Shown piece by piece: positions 29,718-40,300 of a stretch of 64,000 nucleotides of DNA (the first letter of the stretch is position 1; each line of letters begins with the position of its first letter). The stretch is from Acetoanaerobium pronyense (GTDB lineage Bacteria > Bacillota > Clostridia > Peptostreptococcales > Filifactoraceae): the NCBI RefSeq assembly GCF_017874355.1, contig NZ_JAGGLI010000002.1:113729-177728 (forward strand). Direction: 5' to 3'. The notes beneath the pieces are model-generated. The model worked only from the letters and a program-made list of their open reading frames with translations, was not told where the DNA came from and searched no databases. The position numbers were made by a program, and so were the translations under genes.

Positions 29718-32015
29718 TTAGATTTCAAAATCTTTTTTTAACTTTTCTAGTTTTGTGTTCTCCATAACTATAGTTAAACTATGCATAGCCCTTGTAGCTG
29801 CTACGTACAAAAGTTTTATATTTATAGGCTCTAGAGTATACTCTTCATCAAAATTTACTATTATAACACTATCAAACTCCAGCCCTTTTGCTATATTAGA
29901 TGGAACTATCATTACTCCAGCGGAATAATTCTGGTTTTCTTTTAATAATATCCTTTCAGGTATTTCCTTTGAAAGTAGTTTGTAGAGTATTTCTGCATCT
30001 TTATAGGATTTTGTTATAAGAGCTATTGATTTGTATCCTTTATCTCTTCCCTCATTTACTCTTGATTTAATTATATCTACGGCTTCTTCTTTATCATTAA
30101 ATCCTAATATCTCAGGGCTATCTCCATGTCTAATTACTGGATTTGCAAGCACTAGGTCTTTAATGTCTGATTTTTTTATTATCTTATTGGCAAAGTCCAT
30201 TATCTCAATAGTAGTCCTATAACTTTGCTTTAAAATAGTATATCCTGAATTTTCTCTATCAAATACAGTCCCGTAAAGGGAATCCCAGTTTTCTAATGAT
30301 CTATATGAATGTATCCCTTGGGCAATATCTCCAAATAATGTGAACATCTCTGTGTTTAATATTTTTTTCAGTACATAAAGTTCAAGAAGACTATAATCTT
30401 GAGCTTCATCTATAACAACGCTTTTTATATCATATTTGTGATTTGACCCAGATATAAAATGCCTTATATATGCTAGTGGAGCTAGGTCTTCTCTTTCTAT
30501 AAGGCCGTGACTTAAAAGTCCTAGAGTGTGTTTTGCTATTATTTGGATTTTCTCATTATCAAGGCTAAAATCCATATATTCTTTACCATGCAAAATGATT
30601 TTTAGATTTTCTAAGGTCATAATACTTTTATATACGTCTATGGCCTTCGGTATTTCAATTGATTTAATGTATTTTTTATCCAGAGTTTTAAGAAGATTTT
30701 CTGCTTCTTTAAACTTCTCGTCCCTTTCATACATTGCACTCTTATATGTTTCTCTTCTTTCTTTTTCTTCAAGGGTGCTAGTTCTTATATCTAAAAGCCT
30801 TCTTTCATACTTGTTTTCAAGAGCCTGCAAGAGCCTCTCTTTTTCGGATTTTAATTTATTTTTCAATATCTTTTGAAGCTCTTTTGGCCTTTTTTCGAGA
30901 GGCATATAAGAAAGTTCTTCTACAAATACCTCTTCTATCCTCTCTTTTGGTACTAGAACTTTGCCATAGATTTTAAAATCCTCATTTGGCAAAATAGATT
31001 TTGCTATGCTTCTCATTCTTGATTCTATATGCTTTCCTAAAAGGAACGATCCTTTGAATTTTGATACAGTAAATATTTCCTTGGCTTCCTTTTCTCTATC
31101 CAAAGATGAAATTATAGATAATTTGTCTTCTCCTTTATGGATAGTAACATGGTCTTTTATTAATGATTTAAAGAAATCAACTAAAGTAGCTTGCTTAACC
31201 CTTTCTACTCCAAGTTCAGGCAGAACTTCCGAAATATACGTCATAAAAAGATTATTGGGCGCTACGATAAGAAAGTTTTCTGGAATAAATACATTTTCAT
31301 ACCTATACATAAAATATGCTATCCTATGAAGAGCTATGGTTGTCTTACCACTTCCAGCTACACCTTGTACTATAAGGGGCTTGTTCATCTCTGCTCTTAT
31401 TACCCTGTTTTGCTCAGCCTGTATAGTGGTTGCAATATCTTTTAACCTACTATCAGCACCCGCTTCAAGTGAAGCCTGCAAAAATGCATCATTAGTTGTC
31501 ACATCTATATCCATTATATCTTTAAGCTCACCATTTTCTATAGAGTACTGCCTCTTTAGATACATTTCCCCTTTTATAGTATCTGTTTCTGTTTCGTAAG
31601 TATTTTCTCCAAGTCTTCCTTCGTAGTAAAGATTTGCTATAGGAGATCTCCAGTCTACTACAAGAGGTATGTCATCTTCCGCTCTTGAAAGGGAGATTTT
31701 TCCTATATACACCTTATCTATAGTTTCTTTTCCATCTTCCTTAAAATCAATTCTTGCAAAATACGGCTTATCTTTGTATCTTATTAGATGGTCAAAATTT
31801 CTCTCTGCTATTTCCAAAAACTTGGTGTTTACAAGGACATTTATATAACTTTGGCTGGAATCTAAATGATCTAGATTTTCCATAGCTTCTTTTATGTTTC
31901 CTTTATACGTGTTTTTATAATAATCTGTGGCATCTATAGTTGTCTTTATATATTCTTTAGTATACTCTAGTCTTTCTTTTTCAAACTTATAATCTTTGTG
32001 TTTCTTTACTGACAT
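29718..32015 (-). CDS. helD: HelD/UvrD-like superfamily 1 ATPase (RNA polymerase recycling type)
   Basis: This 765-residue SF1 motor has Walker A GVAGSGKTTIALHR near residue 215, motif II VVIDEAQDY, motif III LFGDIAQGI, motif IV QSYRTT and motif VI YVAATRAMHSLTI. The N-terminus carries an antiparallel coiled coil, and a further coiled coil is inserted between the motifs, as in Gram-positive HelD, which pulls RNA polymerase off DNA. Length matches the Bacillus protein. It lies upstream of a 2-hydroxyacid dehydrogenase and 13 bases after an ABC exporter gene. Confidence 0.88.
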   Translation of the reverse strand: MSVKKHKDYKFEKERLEYTKEYIKTTIDATDYYKNTYKGNIKEAMENLDHLDSSQSYINVLVNTKFLEIAERNFDHLIRYKDKPYFARIDFKEDGKETIDKVYIGKISLSRAEDDIPLVVDWRSPIANLYYEGRLGENTYETETDTIKGEMYLKRQYSIENGELKDIMDIDVTTNDAFLQASLEAGADSRLKDIATTIQAEQNRVIRAEMNKPLIVQGVAGSGKTTIALHRIAYFMYRYENVFIPENFLIVAPNNLFMTYISEVLPELGVERVKQATLVDFFKSLIKDHVTIHKGEDKLSIISSLDREKEAKEIFTVSKFKGSFLLGKHIESRMRSIAKSILPNEDFKIYGKVLVPKERIEEVFVEELSYMPLEKRPKELQKILKNKLKSEKERLLQALENKYERRLLDIRTSTLEEKERRETYKSAMYERDEKFKEAENLLKTLDKKYIKSIEIPKAIDVYKSIMTLENLKIILHGKEYMDFSLDNEKIQIIAKHTLGLLSHGLIEREDLAPLAYIRHFISGSNHKYDIKSVVIDEAQDYSLLELYVLKKILNTEMFTLFGDIAQGIHSYRSLENWDSLYGTVFDRENSGYTILKQSYRTTIEIMDFANKIIKKSDIKDLVLANPVIRHGDSPEILGFNDKEEAVDIIKSRVNEGRDKGYKSIALITKSYKDAEILYKLLSKEIPERILLKENQNYSAGVMIVPSNIAKGLEFDSVIIVNFDEEYTLEPINIKLLYVAATRAMHSLTIVMENTKLEKLKKDFEI

Positions 32016-32028
32016 TTACCGCTCCTTT

Positions 32029-33768
32029 TTAGGCCATAAATTCATTTATATTATAATCTTCAAACTGCATATTATAAAGCTTACTGTATAACCCATTTTT
32101 TGCTATAAGCTCTTCATGATTGCCCTCTTCTTCTATACCATTTTGAGTAAGTACCAGTATTCTATCCGAGCTTCTTACAGTAGAGAGTCTATGGGCAATT
32201 ATAAGGGTTGTCCTGTCCTTTGAAAGCTCCTTTAACGACCTTTGAATCACACGCTCAGATTCATTATCAAGTGCTGATGTTGCCTCATCAAGAATAAGTA
32301 TAGGAGGATTTTTAAGGAAGATTCTAGCGATTGATAGTCTTTGCTTTTGACCACCTGAAAGCTTTACACCCTTTTCCCCTATATATGTGTCATATCCATT
32401 CTCAAGCTCCATTATAAATTCATGGGCATTTGCTTTTTTTGCAGCTGCTATTATTTCTTCGTCAGTAGCGTCTCTTTTCCCATAAGCTATATTTTCCTTC
32501 ACATTTCCAGAAAACATAAACACATCCTGCTGAACTATCCCTATATTATTTCTAAGTGAGCTCATAGTCATATTTTTTATATCTATATTATCTATAGTTA
32601 TAAAACCACTTGTGGTTTCATAAAACCTTGGTATAAGGCTCAGAAGAGTGGTTTTTCCAACTCCTGAAGGTCCAATAAGAGCTATTTGCTCTCCTTTTTT
32701 TATCCTTAGATTTAGATTTGATATAACTGCATTGTCCTGCTCATATGCAAACGTAACATTGTGAAGCTCTACTTCCCCTTCGAGCTTTCCGACATCTATA
32801 GCATCCTTTTTATCTTCTATATCAGGCTTTATGGCAAGAGTCTCTGCAAATCTTTCAAAACCACTCATTCCTTTTTGAAAGTTTTCTATAAGTGTCGAAA
32901 ACCTTCTCACTGGCTGAAGAAATATCCCGACGTAAAGGAGAAATCCAATTATATCCCCTGCTGTAAGCTCTCCCATAAAATAAAGGTAGCCTCCATAGCC
33001 TAGTACAAATAGATTAATTAAGCCTGTAAAAAGTTCTATTCCAGAAAAGAACTCTGCCATTACTTTAAAAGCATCTTCCCTTGTAATTCTAAAATTCATG
33101 TTTCCTGTATCAAATTTCTCTTTTTCGTAATCTTCATTTGCAAATGCTTTTACAACTCTGATTCCAGATATAGAATCTTCCGCCTTTGCATTAACATCTG
33201 CTATTTTGGACCTCATCTCTTTAAAAGCTTTTTTCATTTTAATATTTTTCTTAAAGGAAAAATATATTAAAAAAGGTATAAGGGCAAAGGTTGCAAATGC
33301 AAGCTTCAAATTAATATTTGCCATTATTACAAATGAGCCAATTAGTGTTACGCTTGCAATAAAAAGATCCTCAGGGCCATGATGTGCAAGCTCTGAGATT
33401 TCATTAAGGTCGTTTACAAGCCTTGACATTATATGACCTTTTTTTGTGGAATCAAAATAAGTAAAGGACAGCTTTTGAATATGGTCAAATAAATCCTTTC
33501 TCATATCATATTCCATTCTAGTTCCCATAACATGTCCATAATAATTTACTATATAGTTTAGAAAATACTTTACTATATATAAAACCATCATAATACCTAT
33601 TATAAATGTAAAAGTCCTCATATTGTTTTGAGGAAGTATTTCGTTTAAGGAATATCTTACTAAAAATGGAAATACAAGGTCTAGTCCAGCTGCCATAAAG
33701 GCGGCACTCATATCCAATATAAAAAGGTTTATATGAGGCTTATAGTATGTAATAAGTTTTTTAATCAT
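32029..33768 (-). CDS. ABC exporter half-transporter (MsbA/BmrA type)
   Basis: This 579-residue fused permease-ATPase has six membrane helices (residues 1 to about 310) followed by an ATPase domain with Walker A GPSGVGKTT, Q-loop VQQDVFMFSG, signature LSGGQKQRL and Walker B ILDEATSALD. It should work as a homodimer or with another half-transporter; none is adjacent. Substrates of the family are lipids, drugs or peptides, and nothing here narrows that. It is followed by the helD-like gene 13 bases downstream. Confidence 0.92.
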   Translation of the reverse strand: MIKKLITYYKPHINLFILDMSAAFMAAGLDLVFPFLVRYSLNEILPQNNMRTFTFIIGIMMVLYIVKYFLNYIVNYYGHVMGTRMEYDMRKDLFDHIQKLSFTYFDSTKKGHIMSRLVNDLNEISELAHHGPEDLFIASVTLIGSFVIMANINLKLAFATFALIPFLIYFSFKKNIKMKKAFKEMRSKIADVNAKAEDSISGIRVVKAFANEDYEKEKFDTGNMNFRITREDAFKVMAEFFSGIELFTGLINLFVLGYGGYLYFMGELTAGDIIGFLLYVGIFLQPVRRFSTLIENFQKGMSGFERFAETLAIKPDIEDKKDAIDVGKLEGEVELHNVTFAYEQDNAVISNLNLRIKKGEQIALIGPSGVGKTTLLSLIPRFYETTSGFITIDNIDIKNMTMSSLRNNIGIVQQDVFMFSGNVKENIAYGKRDATDEEIIAAAKKANAHEFIMELENGYDTYIGEKGVKLSGGQKQRLSIARIFLKNPPILILDEATSALDNESERVIQRSLKELSKDRTTLIIAHRLSTVRSSDRILVLTQNGIEEEGNHEELIAKNGLYSKLYNMQFEDYNINEFMA

Positions 33769-33808
33769 TTAAGTCCCTGCCTTTTAGTTATATTTTCTTT
33801 GCAAAACA

Positions 33809-33830
33809 TAGGCAGCCAAAAGGCTGCCTA
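33809..33830 (-). terminator. Terminator hairpin overlapping the pirin stop codon
   Basis: The nine-base stem TAGGCAGCC/GGCTGCCTA with a four-base loop overlaps the stop codon of the pirin gene. On the minus strand it is followed by TGTTTT, so termination may be moderate. Confidence 0.65.
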
Positions 33831-34523
33831 TTTAATATCAATTAGGAAAAATTCACTTTTCCCTATGCTTTTTATGGTAATCTTTCTATCATCAGATATT
33901 CTTATGGAGTCTCCTTCAAGAATAATATGACCATTTACTTCCATATGTCCTTTGAGAAGATATATGAAGGTCTTTCTTCCTTCTTCAGGTTTATGAACTA
34001 AATCTTTTGTCTTATCTAATTTAGCAATATAAAAATCAATATCCTGCCTTATCTTTGATATGCTATCAGTGTTTTTAGAAAGCACTTTTAGCATCCTATT
34101 ACTGTAGTCTTCTTCTAATTTTATTTTTTGATAGCTAGGGTCTTGCTCTATATTACAAGGAGTGAACCAAAACTGAAGATACCTTAATGGCTTTTCTTTG
34201 CTAAAGTTTTTTTCGCTGTGATTTACACCTTTTCCTGTTCCAAGAAGTTGGAATTCCCCTTCATTTACTACTGATGATTTGTTTGAAAAGTCGTCAAAAT
34301 GTTCTAGTTCTCCGTCCACTACATAGGTTAATATTTCTACTTCTGAGGTTGGGTGCAGATTGAATCCTTTTCCTGGAGAAAAAATTTCTTCATTGAATAC
34401 TACCAGTTTTCCAAAATCGTTATTTTCATCATCATAATAATCTTGAAATGAAAAGGTTCTATAGCTTTTCATCCAGCCTCTATCTACAAAGTTCCTTTGC
34501 TGGGACGGTACAACTGTAATCAT
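33828..34523 (-). CDS. Pirin family bicupin
   Basis: This cupin-fold protein has about 231 residues. The N-terminal cupin shows FNLHPTSEVEILTYVVDGE and GKGVNHSE. Pirins bind iron through an HPH motif plus His and Glu; here the second His of the first motif is Thr (HPT), while the His and Glu of NHSE remain. Some bacterial pirins have quercetinase-like or regulatory activity; the altered motif makes metal binding uncertain. The start used has GGGAGTG seven bases upstream; an ATG five codons earlier overlaps that site. It is a single-gene unit with its own terminator. Confidence 0.85.
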   Translation of the reverse strand: MITVVPSQQRNFVDRGWMKSYRTFSFQDYYDDENNDFGKLVVFNEEIFSPGKGFNLHPTSEVEILTYVVDGELEHFDDFSNKSSVVNEGEFQLLGTGKGVNHSEKNFSKEKPLRYLQFWFTPCNIEQDPSYQKIKLEEDYSNRMLKVLSKNTDSISKIRQDIDFYIAKLDKTKDLVHKPEEGRKTFIYLLKGHMEVNGHIILEGDSIRISDDRKITIKSIGKSEFFLIDIK

Positions 34524-34599
34524 CGGCAACACTCCCATAAATATTTTATATATTTAGTTTATCATTTTTCACCTCTAATTACAAAGCCCTGACTTTAGT

Positions 34600-35457
34600 T
34601 TATCTAAGTTCATCCATATATTTTTCTGCATCCTTTGGACTCCATTCCCTTTTTACAAGAGGTGGCTTGTCTTTAATATGAGCTAGCATATCCATATAAG
34701 AAGGTCTATCTTGCTTATAGATTATTCCTATTGGAATCTTATCTCCCCATTCACTTGCTTTTTTAAGAGCCATTTCTTTATCATATGGATCATAACCTTC
34801 TTCCAATTTATATACTCTCTCTTTATACCATTTGAAGGTATTTACCTTGTTGAACGTAACGCAAGGCTGGAGTATATCAAGAAGTGCATACCCATTGTGA
34901 GATATTGCTGCCTTCATCATTTCTTTTAAATGCTCTTTATCTCCAGAGAAGCTTCTGGCTACAAAGCTCGCCCCCTGAGCTACTCCAAAAAATATAGGAT
35001 TAAACTGATTAGCTATCACTCCATCAAGCTGCATACTAGTTTTTTGACCTACCGCAGTAGTTGGAGATCCTTGACCTTTTGTGAGTCCATATATTTGGTT
35101 ATCATGAACAAAGTGAGATATATCAACATTTCTTCTAATATTATGAAGAAGATGATTTCCCCCTTCTCCATAGCTGTCTCCATCACCAGAGTCGATTATT
35201 ACTTTAAGGTCTTTATTTGCCATTTTTATTGCTACAGCTGGGGGTACTGCCCTTCCATGAAGACCGTTGAAGCCATTGCAGTTTATATAATGGGGAGTCT
35301 TTGCTGCCTGTCCTATTCCAGAGGCTATTACAACATTGCTTGGATGAAGACCCATCTCTGAAAGAGACTCTTTTAAAGCATCCAATATAGAAAAATTCCC
35401 ACAACCTGGGCACCATGCAATTTCATCATTTGATTTAAAAAGCTCTAATGGAATCAT
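34600..35457 (-). CDS. korB: 2-oxoacid:ferredoxin oxidoreductase beta subunit
   Basis: This 285-residue thiamine-diphosphate subunit carries the Fe-S-type WCPGCGNFSILDALK start and the TPP/Mg motif GDGDSYGEGGNH, then NIRRNVDISHFVHDNQIYGL. With the alpha subunit it oxidises a 2-oxoacid such as 2-oxoglutarate to the acyl-CoA, passing electrons to ferredoxin. The start overlaps the alpha gene stop (ATGA), so expression is coupled. No separate gamma or delta ferredoxin subunit is encoded. The exact 2-oxoacid cannot be proved by eye; the KGQGSPTT segment is common to the 2-oxoglutarate and generic branches. Confidence 0.92.
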   Translation of the reverse strand: MIPLELFKSNDEIAWCPGCGNFSILDALKESLSEMGLHPSNVVIASGIGQAAKTPHYINCNGFNGLHGRAVPPAVAIKMANKDLKVIIDSGDGDSYGEGGNHLLHNIRRNVDISHFVHDNQIYGLTKGQGSPTTAVGQKTSMQLDGVIANQFNPIFFGVAQGASFVARSFSGDKEHLKEMMKAAISHNGYALLDILQPCVTFNKVNTFKWYKERVYKLEEGYDPYDKEMALKKASEWGDKIPIGIIYKQDRPSYMDMLAHIKDKPPLVKREWSPKDAEKYMDELR

Positions 35458-37160
35458 ATCTTTACCTCCTCCTTGAATTTTTTTACTATTTCGCTTGGGG
35501 ACATCTGTCTTCCATCGTATTTTAATATACTCTTATTGCAGTAAATCCCTGTTTCTTGACGTATCAGCTTTGCAAGCTGGCCTGTGTAATTCATTTCTAT
35601 ATTTATAATATTTTTGGCATTTTTAGAATATTTTTCAAGTTTTTGCTTTGGAAGGGGGTATATATCACCAAATACAAGAGCTCCCACTGAGCTGTTTTCA
35701 TCTCTTAATCTTTCTACAGCTTCTCTAACTGGTCCCTCTAAAGAACCCCATGCTACTATAAGATTTTCTGGATTTTCATCCCCATAATATACAGGCTCTT
35801 CCAGCTCTTCCATAAGATAATTAAGCTTTCTCATCCTTTTATCCATCTGCTGGATTCTCACCTGAGAGGATTCTGTAATATGTCCGTTTTCATCATGCTC
35901 ATCAGAATCTGCTAATACAAGGGCTTTTTCAAACTGTCCCGGAAGTAGTCTAGGGGACACTCCATTTTCTGTTAGTCTATATCTTTTATATTTTCCATCT
36001 ATTATTGCATCCTCATCTGATATATGTCTTTCTATAGATATCTTTGAAAAATCATAAGGTTTTATAGTAATAGAGCTATCTGCGAGATACTGATCAGAAA
36101 GGATTATAATCAGCATCTGGTATTTGTCTGCAAGGTTAAGAGCCCTTGGAATTGTATAAAAAGCATGCTCTGGATTTCTAAGTGAAATTACCATTCTTGG
36201 GATTTCTCCATGTGAGGCCGTAAGAATAAAACTAAGATCTGACTGCTCAGTTCTTGTAGGAAGTCCTGTTGCAGGGCCAGGTCTTTGAACATTAAGGACT
36301 ACAAGAGGAGTTTCTGTAATTCCTGCAAGGCCTAGTGCTTCCGTCATCAGAGAAAATCCTCCTCCAGATGTACCTGTCATAGCTCTAATCCCTGCATATG
36401 AAGCTCCAATTGCCATGTTTATAGCCGCTATTTCATCTTCCACCTGCTCTACTATAAGACCTGCATCATTTTGATGAGCAGAGAGATAACTCATGAAACT
36501 TGTCGATGGCGTCATAGGATAGGCACTATAGAAAGCCACTCCACCAGCCAAAGCTCCAAGTGCAGCGCCCCTTGCTCCATCGACCAATATAGAGTCCTTA
36601 AAAGATCCTTTTTTCAAACTAAAGCTTTGCTCCACGCTTTCGTATCCAAGATTAAGTGCCTTTTCATTTATTTTGTAGATTTCTCCCTCAAAATATTCCT
36701 TTAATACATCTGTTACCTCATTTGATATATCAAATCCAAAGAATTTAAGTACGGCTCCTAAAAGCACAGTCCCTTCTGTCCTCTGATTTCCAGCCTCCTT
36801 TGCCATTTCAGAAGATGCTATTGGAATTATCTTAATACTTTCCTCTTTTTCCTTTTCTTTTTCTCTCTCGAGTATTGATTTGTCTATAAATAGTTTTCCA
36901 TTATCTTTTAGCCTATCAATATGAGTATTTAATGTTCTTTTATCAAGGGCTATTATCAAATCAAGGTCATCATCATGAGAATATATCTCTTCATCTGAAA
37001 ATCTTATTTGAATAAAGTTGTGACCGCCCCTTATCCTACTCATATAGTCTTTGTTGGAAAAAACATAGTAACCTTTTCTTTTCATTATAAGCTCAAACAT
37101 CTGAGATAAAGTATCCATCCCTTGACCTGCAGAGCCCCCTACTAGGACATTGTAATTCAC
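35454..37160 (-). CDS. korA: 2-oxoacid:ferredoxin oxidoreductase fused gamma-alpha subunit
   Basis: This 569-residue protein joins a gamma domain (residues 1 to about 185; VGGSAGQGMDTL) with an alpha pyrimidine-binding domain (GGVAFYSAYPMTPSTSFMSY and EDEIAAINMAIGASYAG), the layout of two-subunit KorAB-type enzymes. It provides the CoA and thiamine contacts for oxidative decarboxylation. The chosen GTG start lies about seven bases after AGAGGTG; an in-frame GTG three codons earlier is part of the ribosome binding site itself. It is the first gene of a two-gene operon with korB. Confidence 0.92.
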   Translation of the reverse strand: MNYNVLVGGSAGQGMDTLSQMFELIMKRKGYYVFSNKDYMSRIRGGHNFIQIRFSDEEIYSHDDDLDLIIALDKRTLNTHIDRLKDNGKLFIDKSILEREKEKEKEESIKIIPIASSEMAKEAGNQRTEGTVLLGAVLKFFGFDISNEVTDVLKEYFEGEIYKINEKALNLGYESVEQSFSLKKGSFKDSILVDGARGAALGALAGGVAFYSAYPMTPSTSFMSYLSAHQNDAGLIVEQVEDEIAAINMAIGASYAGIRAMTGTSGGGFSLMTEALGLAGITETPLVVLNVQRPGPATGLPTRTEQSDLSFILTASHGEIPRMVISLRNPEHAFYTIPRALNLADKYQMLIIILSDQYLADSSITIKPYDFSKISIERHISDEDAIIDGKYKRYRLTENGVSPRLLPGQFEKALVLADSDEHDENGHITESSQVRIQQMDKRMRKLNYLMEELEEPVYYGDENPENLIVAWGSLEGPVREAVERLRDENSSVGALVFGDIYPLPKQKLEKYSKNAKNIINIEMNYTGQLAKLIRQETGIYCNKSILKYDGRQMSPSEIVKKFKEEVKI

Positions 37161-37221
37161 AGCATTCACCTCTTTAATATTATTTGTATAATTTAAATTA
37201 ACTCATAAGTTATTTTTCCCC

Positions 37222-37250
37222 AATTTAGTCTTTATTAAACCTATTGTCAG
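37222..37250 (-). promoter_or_regulatory. Candidate korAB promoter
   Basis: On the minus strand CTGACA and TAAATT are separated by 17 bases, about 60 bases before the korA start. The match to the housekeeping consensus is fair. Confidence 0.35.
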
Positions 37251-37285
37251 CTTTTTGACATATTTTTAAAAAAACTCATAAAAAA

Positions 37286-37323
37286 AGAGGTTTAGAAAAT
37301 AGCATTTCATTTTCTAAATCTCT
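37286..37323 (-). terminator. Intrinsic terminator of the pseudokinase-GGDEF gene
   Basis: A 15-base stem AGAGATTTAGAAAAT/ATTTTCTAAACCTCT (one G-T pair, loop of eight) is followed on the minus strand by seven T. It lies 12 bases past the stop. Confidence 0.88.
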
Positions 37324-37335
37324 TTCTAATTTGCT

Positions 37336-40300
37336 TTATTTATTATTAAGACTATCAATAAGGCTTGCAATTATTGGAGAAATTATTTGCCCCACAGAAT
37401 AATCAAGATAGTTAAATTCCTTAGTTCTCAAAGGAATAGTAATATATAAAACTCCTTTTTTTATTCCTGAACAAATAAGTGGAATAGATAGTACACTATC
37501 CCATTCAGGCATTCCAGTAAGTTCATCTATTTTAGACACCCTTTCCCAGTCAGCACTAAAAACTCCCTTTTCCTCATTATAAACAGAATCTGCAATTTCT
37601 ATATTTAGTAGATGTTCAAAACCATGCTTAATTTTAAAGAGACCTTGCTTGGTTACCTTAATCATAGATGTTGCAATACTTTCAGAATATGATAGAATCA
37701 TAAGATTTTCTGCTTCAAAATACTTTAATACATTTTGAAGATATCTTGTTATTTTTTCTTCATGTCCTGCACCGTTTTTTAGCATTTCAATTGATGTAAT
37801 AAAAAGCTCAGATCTTTCTATATTATCACCAAGTATGCTACTTATTACTTCTTTTTCTTTTTTGTGATAATGCTCTTTATCATCAATATTCTCATTCCAT
37901 ATGCTTACTCTATTTCTTCCATCGTCTTTTGATTTATAAAGGGCAAGATCAGCTTTTTTAAGAAGTTCTTCCTCCCATAATCCCTGTTCTGGATATGAGG
38001 CTATTCCCATACTCACCGTTATTGATTTCCCCTCAGGGTCTTTCACTTGATTTTGAACCTTTTCTCTTAATCTATTGCATATTTTCAGAGCTTCATTCTT
38101 ATTCACACCATCTAAAATTAAAACAAATTCTTCCCCTCCATATCTTGCAAACAAATCTTTAAATCTTATATTTTCTGATATGAGCTTGGAAAATTTTTGC
38201 AAAATCACATCTCCTACCCCATGACCAAAGGTATCATTGGTCATTTTGAATCTATCTATATCCATCATAACGAGAGAAAATATTTTGTCTTCTATGCTTG
38301 AGCTTTCTATTTCAGATCGTATATGCATATCAAAATACTGCCTGTTGTAAGCAGATGTCAGCTTGTCAATTGAGTATTTTAGGGACAGATTATGATTTTC
38401 TATAAAAACAGATAAAAGGCTTATAAATTTATAAATACCCTTACAGGCTTTATTTGTGAAATTATTTAAATAAAGCTTTGATTCAAGATAGATAAAGGCA
38501 AGGGGTTTTTTCCTAATATTCCTTCTTTCTCTCTCTTGAGGTCTTATATTGTTTTCGTAAATCGGAATACATATAAATCCTTTAGTATCTCCTGTTAAAA
38601 GCCTTTTATACATTTCCTTTGTGCTATATTCAAGTTCAGATACCACAAGCTCTCTCTCGATCCCCTCAGCCTGCATTATAATCTTTGCAAGATTGGCTCC
38701 TACACTGTCATAATTTATTGATGATATAATCTTAAACTGTTGATCTTGTTTTATAATGACAGCACCTTTGTCCGCCCATGTTATTCTCATTATATGTTCT
38801 AGCATAATCTCTATATTTGTTTCGTTAGAATTTTGAAGGTTTTCTATTAGAATATCTGTTGTAATTTCTTTTTCCTCTTCAAAGAGATTTGCAGAAACTA
38901 GCTTTTTGAAAATCTTATTTTCTATAAGATCTTGAAGCAATGTATTTTTAGTTATCAAGGAATTTATATTATCTGAAATATATTCCTTATTTTCTCTTAT
39001 CTCAAGCACCCTACTATCAACTTCATCTATGTCGGACGCCTTTGATATACCTAAAAGTGTACATAGTATATCAATAACTGAGGTCCCTAAATAATTCTCA
39101 GACTTCACCTCAATATTTAAGCTTACTATAAATTCTTTAAGAATAACATATGCCTCAACTAGATAATTTGTTCCCATAAAGTAATTTTTATTTTCAATAT
39201 AATAATTTCCTAGAAAATAACTAACTTGCCAATATAACCTTTTATCATATGTTTTTGAAATATTTTCAAGGATTTCTCTAAGACTTTTCTCTTTTTCATC
39301 ACCATCTAGATTTATGGCTTTAAAGTAATTTAATATATTATCTGCTCGTTTATTTCCAGTTGGCTTATAGGCTTTTATAGCCCACCTTGTAAGTTCTACA
39401 ATCTTTTTATCATTTTTTTTATATTTAAGAACCATAACTAAATCAGTGAGCTTTTTTAGTGCTACTGGATAATCTTTGAAGTTTTTGATGCTATCAACTA
39501 TACCTTTAATGGCTTTATTTTGAGAACTCTTATTTGGGGCACTGTCAAGATTAAGATACCCTTCTAAAATATCTACCTCTATAGCTAGAGGTCCTTTAAA
39601 ATAAGGTCTCTCAGTTTTTATTTTATTTATATAATACCTTGAAGTATTTTTGTCCCCAATGTATAGATTTACTTTTGCAAGGAGCTTATAGTAAAACAGC
39701 ATGTATACTCCCTGATTTTCGTTTTTTCGCAATTCCTCTTTTGCTCTTTCCAAATACATCATGCTTTGTTCAAAATCAAAAGTCTCAAACATTATTGAGG
39801 CCATGTAAACATAATTATAAAAAACTAAATTTTGTTTTTTAAGGTAAGAGGATATTTCAAGAGATTTTTGAAAGGCTTTATAGGATTCTTCATAGTTTAA
39901 ATCCCAAGCCAATACTTCTCCTAGATTGGCATATGCCACTGCCTTTCTTGAAAGCAGACTTTCTCGTTCTGCAATATCTCTTACCATACTGTAATATTCT
40001 ATAGCCTTTTTATTATCAAGTCCGTACTCTGAGTAAAGGATGCCTAGGGAGTTATATATCCTAGCTATTCCTTCAAAATACCCTATCGCCCTAAAAAGTT
40101 CTAGAGCTTTCATATGAAATTTTTCTATTTCTCCATAAGTCTTTCCCAGTTCGTGGTATATCATTCCTTTAAAGAAGAGAAAGCTTCCTTTATGCTTTTT
40201 ATAGTTGTCTTTACAAAGTTCTATGCCCTTCTCTGCATATTTAAGAGATTCATCATGATTTTGAGTTTCTATAAGATAGACTACTTTTCCAAGTATATAA

